Source: CAITNM01 sp037138055
Lineage (GTDB): Bacteria > Pseudomonadota > Alphaproteobacteria > Paracaedibacterales > CAITNM01
Assembly: GCA_037138055.1 (NCBI GenBank)
Contig: JBAXJB010000009.1
Coordinates: forward strand, 1 to 52,326
Reading direction: 5' to 3'
Length of the DNA stretch: 52,326 nucleotides
The first letter of the stretch is position 1; every line of letters begins with the position of its first letter. Shown piece by piece: positions 1-6,636 of the stretch. The notes beneath the pieces were generated by a model that saw nothing but the letters and a program-made list of their open reading frames with translations, was not told the DNA's origin and did not search any database. The position numbers were made by a program, and so were the translations under genes.

Positions 1-330
1 CTGGAGCCGGAACCATCATCTGTGGTGCCGCAACAGGTGCTGCAATCATCGGTTGTGCTTCAGGAGCGGCTACCATTTGTGGTGCTTCAACTGGAGCCGG
101 AACCATCATCTGTGGTGCCGCAACAGGTGCTGCAATCATCGGTTGTGCTTCAGGAGCGGCTACCATTTGTGGTGCTTCAACTGGAGCCGGAACCATCATC
201 TGTGGTGCCGCAACAGGTGCTGCAATCATCGGTTGTGCTTCAGGAGCGGCTACCATTTGTGGTGCTTCAACTGGAGCCGGAACCATCATCTGTGGTGCCG
301 CAACAGGTGCTGCAATCATCGGTTGTGCTT
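1..330. repeat. 90-bp direct tandem repeat, about 3.7 copies
   Basis: Units begin at 1, 91, 181 and 271. The first three are essentially identical and the fourth stops matching near 330. The repeat is in frame with the minus-strand gene (30 residues per unit). The copies look identical, which suggests recent expansion or gene conversion, and the copy number may vary between strains or be mis-assembled. Confidence 0.95.
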
Positions 331-529
331 CAACTGGAGCTGGAACCATTACTTGAGCTGCTACAGGAGCTTTTGTTTTTTTGCTTCCTTTTGCTTTTTT
401 ACCAGCAGGCGCCGCTACTACTTTAGAATCTACTGGAAGAGCCACCACAGGCTCCCCAGCAAACAATACTGAATTGCACATTAGTACAGAAGTTGCACCA
501 AGTAACAGTGAATATTTAAATGATTTCAT
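1..529 (-). CDS. Secreted Ala/Pro/Val/Met-rich tandem-repeat protein (3' end outside window)
   Basis: The reading frame starts at an ATG at 529 and runs leftward off the window edge, so only about 176 N-terminal residues are visible. It opens with a clear Sec signal peptide (MKSFKYSLLLGATSVLMCNS followed by VLFA). A lysine-rich patch (GKKAKGSKKTKAP) comes next. After it, the protein is a 30-residue repeat of the type PAPVEAPQMVAAPEAQPMIA, encoded by identical 90-bp DNA units. I do not recognise a family. Low-complexity exported repeat proteins of this kind may act as periplasmic spacers or surface proteins, but no function can be read from the sequence. The gene is divergent from rpoH. The open frames on the plus strand across the repeat are artefacts of the repeat length being divisible by three. 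Confidence 0.8.
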   Translation of the reverse strand, partial: MKSFKYSLLLGATSVLMCNSVLFAGEPVVALPVDSKVVAAPAGKKAKGSKKTKAPVAAQVMVPAPVEAQPMIAAPVAAPQMMVPAPVEAPQMVAAPEAQPMIAAPVAAPQMMVPAPVEAPQMVAAPEAQPMIAAPVAAPQMMVPAPVEAPQMVAAPEAQPMIAAPVAAPQMMVPAP

Positions 530-727
530 TTGATTAATACCTACATAGATTAATACCTATTATCTGTTTTAAAGCAAAAGTATTAAATAATAGTTAAAGA
601 TGAATTCTTTTGTTAAAACTAACAACATTAAAATTTGAATAAAGAACATATATATATTTTTGTATTATTAACAAAATGTAAATTTTTTATGTATAGAATA
701 TAATTACCTGATTTTGTGGTTTAATTA

Positions 728-1552
728 ATGCTTACAAAAAACACACCTGTTTTCTTAACGCAATTACAAGAAGAGCAACTTATAGAGAACTGGCAAGAAT
801 CTTATAAGTTAAAAGATAGCAAAGAGCTTTTATTAGCCTTTAGGCCTCTTATATTAAATGTCGTTAAAAAATATAGACACTATGGTATTTTGCGTGAAGA
901 CCTTATTCAGGAAGCATGGTTAGGTTTATGTATTGCATTATACAAATATGATTCAAGCAGAGGCGTACGTTTTTCTAGTTACGCTAGATGGTGGGTAAAC
1001 GCAAGCTGCCAAGATTATGTTATGCGCAATTGGTCAATTGTAAGAGTAGGAACAACAACCACACATAAAAAATTATTTTTTCAACTACGTTATTTGAAAC
1101 GCAGCTTAGAAAAAATTGATACGCAGTATTTCGAACCTCATATAGCAAACACCATTGCAAATAATTTACAAATTTCAGTACGTGAAGTGCAAGCTATGCA
1201 TGACAAGCTTATTCAAAAAGATAAATGCCTCGATCAAAAAATTCATGCGGACTATGAAGTCACTTTTACCGATATGTTAGTTGATGAGAGTGAATTAATT
1301 GATTCCATTCTCATTGATGAAGAAGAGCAAAACTCTTACGCTGCTACGTTTAGTAGGTTTCACGAATTTCTAGATACTCGTGAGTTGGATATTTTAATAA
1401 AAAGGCGCATAGAAGAGCCGCCTCAAACATTAGAAGACATAAGTATTTGCTACGGAATAACAAAAGAAAGAGTCAGGCAAATAGAAAAACATGCGATAAG
1501 AAAACTTAGAAAATCTTTAGTATTTGCAGGGATAAAACACCTAGATCTTTAA
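728..1552 (+). CDS. rpoH: RNA polymerase sigma-32 (heat-shock) factor RpoH
   Basis: This is a 274-residue group-3 sigma-70-family factor. Region 2 contains the core-binding and -10-recognition segment RFSSYARWWVNASCQDYV. It is followed by the RpoH signature WSIVRVGTTTTHKKLFFQLR, which corresponds to the RpoH box of proteobacterial sigma-32. The C-terminus carries a region 4.2 helix-turn-helix (ISICYGITKERVRQIEKHAI). The length fits RpoH (about 280-300). It directs transcription of heat-shock chaperone and protease genes. It stands alone between a divergent repeat-protein gene and tRNA-Cys. A TATAAT lies at 699-704 upstream, but I see no well-spaced -35 element. Confidence 0.93.
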   Translation: MLTKNTPVFLTQLQEEQLIENWQESYKLKDSKELLLAFRPLILNVVKKYRHYGILREDLIQEAWLGLCIALYKYDSSRGVRFSSYARWWVNASCQDYVMRNWSIVRVGTTTTHKKLFFQLRYLKRSLEKIDTQYFEPHIANTIANNLQISVREVQAMHDKLIQKDKCLDQKIHADYEVTFTDMLVDESELIDSILIDEEEQNSYAATFSRFHEFLDTRELDILIKRRIEEPPQTLEDISICYGITKERVRQIEKHAIRKLRKSLVFAGIKHLDL

Positions 1553-1566
1553 TTGTGCGGTGAAAT

Positions 1567-1640
1567 TGGAGGCCGGGACCGGAATCGAACCGACATTTAA
1601 GGATTTGCAGTCCTCCGCATAACCATTCTGCCACCCGGCC
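1567..1640 (-). tRNA. tRNA-Cys (GCA)
   Basis: Read on the minus strand, the 5' end GGCCGGG pairs with CCCGGCC at the 3' end. The T-loop TTCGATT and a GCA anticodon (loop CTGCAAA) are visible. The discriminator base is U, as expected for tRNA-Cys, and CCA is encoded at 1567-1569. Confidence 0.96.
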
Positions 1641-1650
1641 ATTATAGCTT

Positions 1651-1680
1651 TTGTCAAAGCTCTATTCACCCGCCTATAAT
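1651..1680 (+). promoter_or_regulatory. Putative sigma-70 promoter for the pcm-like/rhodanese/tolC operon
   Basis: A TTGTCA at 1651-1656 and a perfect TATAAT at 1675-1680 are separated by 18 bp, about 30 bp upstream of the ATG at 1713. The site lies in the short gap next to the divergent tRNA-Cys gene. Confidence 0.5.
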
Positions 1681-1712
1681 GAATACACAAATTTACTATT
1701 GAAGGTCAAGGG

Positions 1713-2381
1713 ATGCGAGTTCATCGTGTGAATCCTATTCAAGATGCGAGAAGCAATATGGTGCTTGCTCAATTAAAAACAAATGGGGTCTTTGATAAAT
1801 TAATTCTCAATACACTTGAAAAAATTTCTCGGGAATATTTTGTTCCAGTAAATTCTTTATCTATAGCTTATGGTGACAGCCCTGTTTCCTGTGACATTCC
1901 AGGACGTTATCTTTTTGCACCACAAACCCTTGGAATATTATTGCAGCATTTAAATTTACTGCCTGACGATAAAGTCTTGGTCATTGGTGGAAATTATGGA
2001 TATACCGCAACTGTCTTGTTTGAAATGAGCTGTAAAGCTTTTGTTATTGAATCACACCCGATATTAGTCGCAAAATGCCGAGAAAAACTAAAAAAATATA
2101 ATGCAGTTATTGAAAGCGGTCCTCTAAAATTAGGATTAAGAGAACATGGCCCTTATAAGGCAATAATTGTTGAAATTGGGCTTAACACAGTGCCTGAATC
2201 AGTTATTGAACAGTTAGAAGAAAAAGGTAGGGTAGCCATATGCCTTACTATGGGCGAATTAGATTCAGCAAAAGCCTGTGTTTTTGAAAAAAAAGCAAAT
2301 ACACTGCATGAAGTCTTTACAATTGAAGCAAATATGCCACCATGCACTGAGTTTATTGAACCAGAGAATTTTACATTCTAA
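1713..2381 (+). CDS. Protein-L-isoaspartate O-methyltransferase-family protein
   Basis: This 222-residue protein resembles the Pcm-like methyltransferases that sit upstream of tolC in many alphaproteobacteria. Visible features are the SAM-binding-type segment VLVIGGNYGYTATVLFEMSC (the family usually has GxGxGY) and, further on, the acidic end of strand 2 (VIES). The motif I glycines are partly changed (GGNYGY), so catalytic activity is uncertain. Classical Pcm repairs isoaspartyl residues in damaged proteins with SAM as donor. It is the first gene of an apparent operon; the rhodanese ATG follows 2 bp after its stop. Confidence 0.8.
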   Translation: MRVHRVNPIQDARSNMVLAQLKTNGVFDKLILNTLEKISREYFVPVNSLSIAYGDSPVSCDIPGRYLFAPQTLGILLQHLNLLPDDKVLVIGGNYGYTATVLFEMSCKAFVIESHPILVAKCREKLKKYNAVIESGPLKLGLREHGPYKAIIVEIGLNTVPESVIEQLEEKGRVAICLTMGELDSAKACVFEKKANTLHEVFTIEANMPPCTEFIEPENFTF

Positions 2382-2383
2382 CC

Positions 2384-2692
2384 ATGCAATCAATTTCAGT
2401 GAAAAAATTATATGAGCAATTTGAGCACTTTATGGTTATAGATGTCCGTGAAAAATGGGAATGGGATATTGCCTGCATCTCAGGATCTGTACACATGCCA
2501 TTAAAGGATCTCCCTGCCAAAATTAGTGAGCTTGATCAAAATCGCCCAATTGCAGTAATCTGCCACCATGGCTCAAGAAGTGCCAGAGCTGCGGCTTTCC
2601 TCTTGCAACATGGGTTCACCACTGTCTACAATGTGGTTGGTGGGATAGATGCATGGACAAGGGAGATTGACCCTTCTGTGTCTCTTTATTAA
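2384..2692 (+). CDS. Rhodanese-like domain protein
   Basis: This is a single 102-residue rhodanese domain of GlpE/PspE size. It has the typical N-terminal IDVREKWEWD and an active-site loop VICHHGSRS, whose cysteine carries the persulfide in this family. The C-terminal NVVGGIDAW is also characteristic. It probably acts as a cytosolic sulfurtransferase or sulfur carrier; I see no signal peptide. It is co-directional with the methyltransferase-like gene before it and tolC after it, an arrangement seen in other alphaproteobacteria. The acceptor is unknown. Confidence 0.9.
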   Translation: MQSISVKKLYEQFEHFMVIDVREKWEWDIACISGSVHMPLKDLPAKISELDQNRPIAVICHHGSRSARAAAFLLQHGFTTVYNVVGGIDAWTREIDPSVSLY

Positions 2693-2705
2693 ACTTAAGG
2701 TAATC

Positions 2706-4076
2706 ATGAAATTTCGTATTATATTTTTAAGCGCTTCACTAATTTGTGGATCTGCGCATGCCATTAATGTAAGAGATGCGCTAGTGTCTGCCTATCAAAA
2801 CAACCAAGAACTGTTGGAAATCCGACAAAAAGTTATTGCATCTCATGAACAAATTGTTCAAGCCAAGGGTGGCTTTAGGCCAAGGGTTGATGCAAAGCTA
2901 TCGAATACACTTGCAAATAGCAGGACCAAGAGCGATGCAGATAGTTTACACAGAAGTGGCAATCAAAAAGATAAGAAGGGAAGCATTAGCGTTTCGCAGA
3001 ATCTTTTTAGAGGATTTACTGATGTGGCAAAAGTTTCCAAAGCAGAGCACGATATTTTTAGTGCCTGGGCGCAGTTAAAAGATAAAGAGCAGGATGTTTT
3101 CCTAAAAGTTATAAGAGCTTATCTAGAGTTATATGCAAAATATGCAACTGTTGAAGTCCATAAAGCAAACGTTGTTTCGATGCAAAAAAATTATGAAACT
3201 GCCAGCACTAAACGTAATATTGGCGAAGAAACTCTAACTCAAGAATCAGCAGCAGAAGCACAATATGCAGATGCACAATCAAGACTTGAAAGTGCTTTAG
3301 CTGAATTAGAAGCAGCAAAGGCTACTTTTGAACAGTTAACAGGTACCGTCGCACCCGAATATGTTGATCATCCTAAAGAATTAATTGATATGCCTGGATC
3401 AGCAGAACTATTGCAAGATGTAGCCCTAAAAGATAACCCAAAAATTACGCAGGCAATTCAAGATCTTGCATCATCCAAACAAAATAAAAAATCGGTTACT
3501 GGCCAATTATTGCCGTCTGTTGATGTTGAAGCATCAAGCACAAGAGACATTAATCAAAGTAAGACGTCTATCAACAGCCTCAATTACCAAGGTCCAAATC
3601 CCAAAGTCACTCAAGTCAACAATCAGGTTGCTTTAACACTTTCTGTTCCGTTGTATGATGCGGGCGTTATCCGTTCTCAACGTCGCCAAGCCGGGGAAAA
3701 TGTAGTAACCAGTCGCATTACCTTTGAAAAAGTTCGCAAAGAAATTATTCAGGCATGCAGACAAGTATTTAGAGCATACCTTGCTGCAAAAACAAATATG
3801 GACAATTCCATAAAGCAAGTAAAAGCGCAACAGATTGCTGTTGATGGAAACATGCAAGAAATGGAAGTTGGGACAAAAATTTTATTTGATGTCTTGCAAG
3901 CCCAAACAAAACTTCTAGAAGCAAAACTTAATCAGATTAGCACTATACAAAAGTATTATGAAAATCTATATCAAATGCTTTCTTTGCAAGGAAAACTAAC
4001 AGCAGAAGGATTAAACCTTCCTGTTGAAATTTTCCGCATTGAGCAAAATTATGAAAATATAAAAAATCATATCTAA
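2706..4076 (+). CDS. tolC: TolC-family outer-membrane efflux channel
   Basis: This is a 456-residue outer-membrane efflux protein. I chose the ATG at 2706 because it follows an AAGG-type ribosome site and gives a clean signal peptide (MKFRIIFLSASLICGSAHA). An in-frame upstream ATG at 2649 lies inside the rhodanese gene and would bury it. The mature protein begins INVRDALVSAYQNN, as in TolC. Two long helical, coiled-coil-forming halves follow, with the family segments SVSQNLFRGF and VALTLSVPLYDAG marking the start of the two beta-strand regions. It would form the trimeric exit duct for type I secretion or RND/MFS efflux; no inner-membrane partner is encoded in the window. Confidence 0.93.
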   Translation: MKFRIIFLSASLICGSAHAINVRDALVSAYQNNQELLEIRQKVIASHEQIVQAKGGFRPRVDAKLSNTLANSRTKSDADSLHRSGNQKDKKGSISVSQNLFRGFTDVAKVSKAEHDIFSAWAQLKDKEQDVFLKVIRAYLELYAKYATVEVHKANVVSMQKNYETASTKRNIGEETLTQESAAEAQYADAQSRLESALAELEAAKATFEQLTGTVAPEYVDHPKELIDMPGSAELLQDVALKDNPKITQAIQDLASSKQNKKSVTGQLLPSVDVEASSTRDINQSKTSINSLNYQGPNPKVTQVNNQVALTLSVPLYDAGVIRSQRRQAGENVVTSRITFEKVRKEIIQACRQVFRAYLAAKTNMDNSIKQVKAQQIAVDGNMQEMEVGTKILFDVLQAQTKLLEAKLNQISTIQKYYENLYQMLSLQGKLTAEGLNLPVEIFRIEQNYENIKNHI

Positions 4077-4105
4077 TTCAAGAGCGCGCACTAACAAAAA
4101 CAGAA

Positions 4106-4121
4106 TGGCACACTAATTGCA
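4106..4121 (+). promoter_or_regulatory. Sigma-54 (-24/-12) promoter of the flgI operon
   Basis: TGGCAC (4106-4111), five bases, then TTGCA (4117-4121) matches the RpoN consensus TGGCAC-N5-TTGCW with the required GG-to-GC spacing of 12. The predicted start lies about 12 bp downstream, just before the flgI ATG at 4149. The second flagellar operon at the right edge has an equivalent site. Confidence 0.82.
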
Positions 4122-4148
4122 TAAATCATTACAACTGAAAGGGTTGTC

Positions 4149-5816
4149 ATGGTTTTTGTTTATATTATTTTGTGCCTGGTGTTCAACTTTAGCATTTATG
4201 CTGATGCTGATGAAGAAGCAAGCAAAGCTAAAGAGCCGCAGACTTTAACGCATAAAGCAATTATACGCACACCTGCTTCCTCTAATAAAAACCTTAAAGT
4301 TCGAATTAAGGACATTGCTCGTTTCGCTGGCATTCGCGACAACCAATTAGTTGGATATGGTTTGGTTGTTGGTTTAAATGGAACCGGCGATACACTTTCA
4401 AGCTCTCCCTATACAAAAGAAAGCCTAATAGGGATGCTTGAACGTTTAGGCGTTAACATTCGTGACAACACCCTGCCATCAGGCAAAAATGTGGCGGCTG
4501 TCATGGTTACTGCTAAATTACCCCCGTTTGCGCATGCGGGTACAACTATTGATATAGTTGTATCTGCACTTGGTGATGCGAAAGATTTAAATGGCGGCAC
4601 ATTATTAGTAACACCATTAATGGCAGCGGACGGAGAAGTTTATGCTGTTGGGCAAGGAGAAGTTATTGTATCGGGAACATCTGCTCAAGGCGTTGCCGCA
4701 TCTCAAGTAACAGGCATTCCAACAACTGCAAAAATTCCAAACGGTGCTATTGTTGAAAAAGAAATAGCTTTCCAATTAACAGATTTAAAAAGTCAAACCT
4801 TAAGCCTTAGAAGCCCTGACTTAACAACTGCAAAGCGCATGGCTGAAGCCGTCAATGGGCATTTTCATCGCACCGTTGCAACAACTCAAGATTCAGCAAG
4901 CATTAACATTGAAATGCCAAGGGGATCGTCTGAAAAAATTATTGAAGCGATGACGCAAATTGAACAGTTAGAAATTGAGCCTGATCAGATTGCAAAAGTT
5001 ATTATTGATCCGTCAGGGGTGATTGTTCTTGGAAATAAAGTGCGCATTAGTGCAGTTGCTTTAACGCACGGATCTGTCACGGTTCGTATTGCAGAATCTG
5101 CTTCTGTTTCGCAACCAAACCCGTTTACTCAGGTGGTTAATCCATTAGCAAATAATCCAGGAGCCCCTATTGGACTTGGAATGGCATTGAACGGGCAGAC
5201 AACAAGCACAACTGCTCCAGCAACTATTGTGCAAACGGGTGGGCAAACAGGAACACCACAAGGAAGTTCAAAAATTACCAATATTTCAGCAACAACTACC
5301 TCGGCAGACATTGGTAAAGCACTAACTAACCTGCGCCCTAACGCTTCTGCAGCGCAAATAGCGGCAGCTATCGGTGCAATTACTGGCACAAGAGCAGTAG
5401 CTGCTGCAGAAGCCCCTGTTGTTATTGCGGAAGGAGTTACCCCTGCTCAAATTATTGCCGCCATATCAATATCCACCACCACCAGCCCAGCACAAATAGC
5501 AGCGCTCATAAATGCCATCCCTGCTCCCGCAGTTAATAATACAACAACACAAACACCAACTACTGCTCAGTCACCATCAATGATGAACGCAGCGCTTAAT
5601 ACGAATGCTCCTTTGCAGCAAGCGACCATTGTTAATGAAACAAAGCTTAAAATTGAAGAACAAAAAGGTAAATTTGCCATTTTAGATGCGGGCGCAGATC
5701 TTGAAGAATTAGTAAATGCTTTAAATATCTTGGGAACCTCACCACGGGAAATGGCACAAATTTTGCAAAGTATAAAAGCAGCTGGTGCTCTTCATGCAGA
5801 AGTTATAGTGAGTTAA
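4149..5816 (+). CDS. flgI: Flagellar P-ring protein FlgI with a large internal insertion
   Basis: FlgI forms the periplasmic P ring around the flagellar rod. The N-terminal half is canonical: a signal sequence, RIKDIARFAGIRDNQLVGYG, LVVGLNGTGD, NVAAVMVTAKLPPFA and VGQGEVIVSG. The C-terminus (AILDAGADLEELVNALNILG, then SPREMAQILQSIKAAGALHA) is also typical. At 555 residues it is far longer than the usual roughly 370. The extra sequence, about 170 residues between VRIAESASVSQPNPF (ending near residue 326) and LKIEEQKGKF (near residue 500), is Ala/Thr/Pro-rich. It contains repeated units of the type SAAQIAAAI / TPAQIIAAI / SPAQIAALI. It is first in the operon behind a sigma-54 promoter; the flgJ-like ATG follows 3 bp after its stop. 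Confidence 0.95.
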   Translation: MVFVYIILCLVFNFSIYADADEEASKAKEPQTLTHKAIIRTPASSNKNLKVRIKDIARFAGIRDNQLVGYGLVVGLNGTGDTLSSSPYTKESLIGMLERLGVNIRDNTLPSGKNVAAVMVTAKLPPFAHAGTTIDIVVSALGDAKDLNGGTLLVTPLMAADGEVYAVGQGEVIVSGTSAQGVAASQVTGIPTTAKIPNGAIVEKEIAFQLTDLKSQTLSLRSPDLTTAKRMAEAVNGHFHRTVATTQDSASINIEMPRGSSEKIIEAMTQIEQLEIEPDQIAKVIIDPSGVIVLGNKVRISAVALTHGSVTVRIAESASVSQPNPFTQVVNPLANNPGAPIGLGMALNGQTTSTTAPATIVQTGGQTGTPQGSSKITNISATTTSADIGKALTNLRPNASAAQIAAAIGAITGTRAVAAAEAPVVIAEGVTPAQIIAAISISTTTSPAQIAALINAIPAPAVNNTTTQTPTTAQSPSMMNAALNTNAPLQQATIVNETKLKIEEQKGKFAILDAGADLEELVNALNILGTSPREMAQILQSIKAAGALHAEVIVS

Positions 5817-5819
5817 GCC

Positions 5820-6224
5820 ATGATTCAATCAAATGTCGATATTTCTACACTGACTTCGCAATCTGCACTTAATAAATTGGAATCACTTTCTCGTTCAAAA
5901 AGTAATGAAAAAGAAATTGATAAGGTTGCTGGAGAATTCCAGTCTATGTGTTATGCGCATTTAGTAAAAGCTATGTTTGCCACTACAGAAGATAGTGCTT
6001 TGTGGGGAGACAGTCATGCTTCAGGGATTTTACGCTCAATGTTTATTGACGCCGTTGCTAATTCTGGTGGAGCCGAGTCACTCAATATTCGAGCAAGCAT
6101 TAAGAAAGATTTATACAAAAATATGGGGGTAGAAAATACTCCAGAAATGCTAAATACGAACGCAATTACTGATAGTGAAGACTTTCATTTCAACAATCAG
6201 GAGGCGGTCAATGTCCTTCTCTAG
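5820..6224 (+). CDS. flgJ: FlgJ-type rod-binding protein (no muramidase domain)
   Basis: This 134-residue protein matches the N-terminal rod-binding domain of FlgJ: KVAGEFQSMCYAHLVKAMFA, then a glycine/serine-containing loop and FIDAVANSGG. As in other alphaproteobacteria, the C-terminal glucosaminidase domain of gamma-proteobacterial FlgJ is absent, so peptidoglycan cutting must be done by another enzyme. It would cap and assist assembly of the flagellar rod in the periplasm. Its 3' end overlaps the next gene by 14 bp, which suggests translational coupling. Confidence 0.85.
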   Translation: MIQSNVDISTLTSQSALNKLESLSRSKSNEKEIDKVAGEFQSMCYAHLVKAMFATTEDSALWGDSHASGILRSMFIDAVANSGGAESLNIRASIKKDLYKNMGVENTPEMLNTNAITDSEDFHFNNQEAVNVLL

Positions 6225-6627
6225 TATATATGATGATTTTTGTAAAACAGCAGAAAGTTTGCTTCAGATTATGCAAATGGAAGAGCAATATCTAAGAGAT
6301 ACGCGTCTTACTCAGTTAGATTCATTATTACAAAAAAAATCAGAATTGTTTAAAAGTAATCAGCATTTAGCAAATCAAATTCTTGATCCCACATGCTGGA
6401 AACAATTGGAAAAACCACAACAGCAAAACGTAAACACTCTATTGAAAACCATTACGAATGCTATGAAACAAAACGTTGATTTGTTGGATCTTTCAAGTCG
6501 TGGAAACAAGAAACTAATGGACTTGTATTTTGATAAAGTGAAATTCAAACCTGCATTTTACACAGCTTTCGGCAAATTGTTTGAAACCTCCTATGCACCC
6601 AGTTTGGGTGTGCAGCATATGGTATAG
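6211..6627 (+). CDS. FlgN-like flagellar export chaperone (probable)
   Basis: This is a 138-residue, largely helical, soluble protein. The ATG at 6211 is preferred because AGGAGG sits at 6199-6204, at good spacing; the longer frame from 6175 lies wholly inside the preceding gene. There are no strong motifs. Length, helical content (an N-terminal segment ESLLQIMQMEEQYLRDTRL followed by a Gln/Lys-rich helix) and position directly upstream of flgK match FlgN, which escorts FlgK and FlgL to the export gate. Assignment rests mainly on context. Confidence 0.6.
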   Translation: MSFSSIYDDFCKTAESLLQIMQMEEQYLRDTRLTQLDSLLQKKSELFKSNQHLANQILDPTCWKQLEKPQQQNVNTLLKTITNAMKQNVDLLDLSSRGNKKLMDLYFDKVKFKPAFYTAFGKLFETSYAPSLGVQHMV

Positions 6628-6636
6628 GAGGAAATT

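Noticed and set aside
1..330. CRISPR array at the left edge
   Set aside because: The 90-bp units have no spacers and are in frame with a secreted protein; they are coding tandem repeats.
22..472. Two plus-strand open frames with repetitive protein
   Set aside because: They are translations of the antisense of the 90-bp repeat. The minus-strand frame has a start, ribosome context and signal peptide and explains the repeat.
1641..1657. TTGACA and TATAAT on the minus strand before tRNA-Cys
   Set aside because: The two boxes are only about five bases apart and the -10 would start transcription inside the tRNA, so the arrangement cannot be a working promoter.
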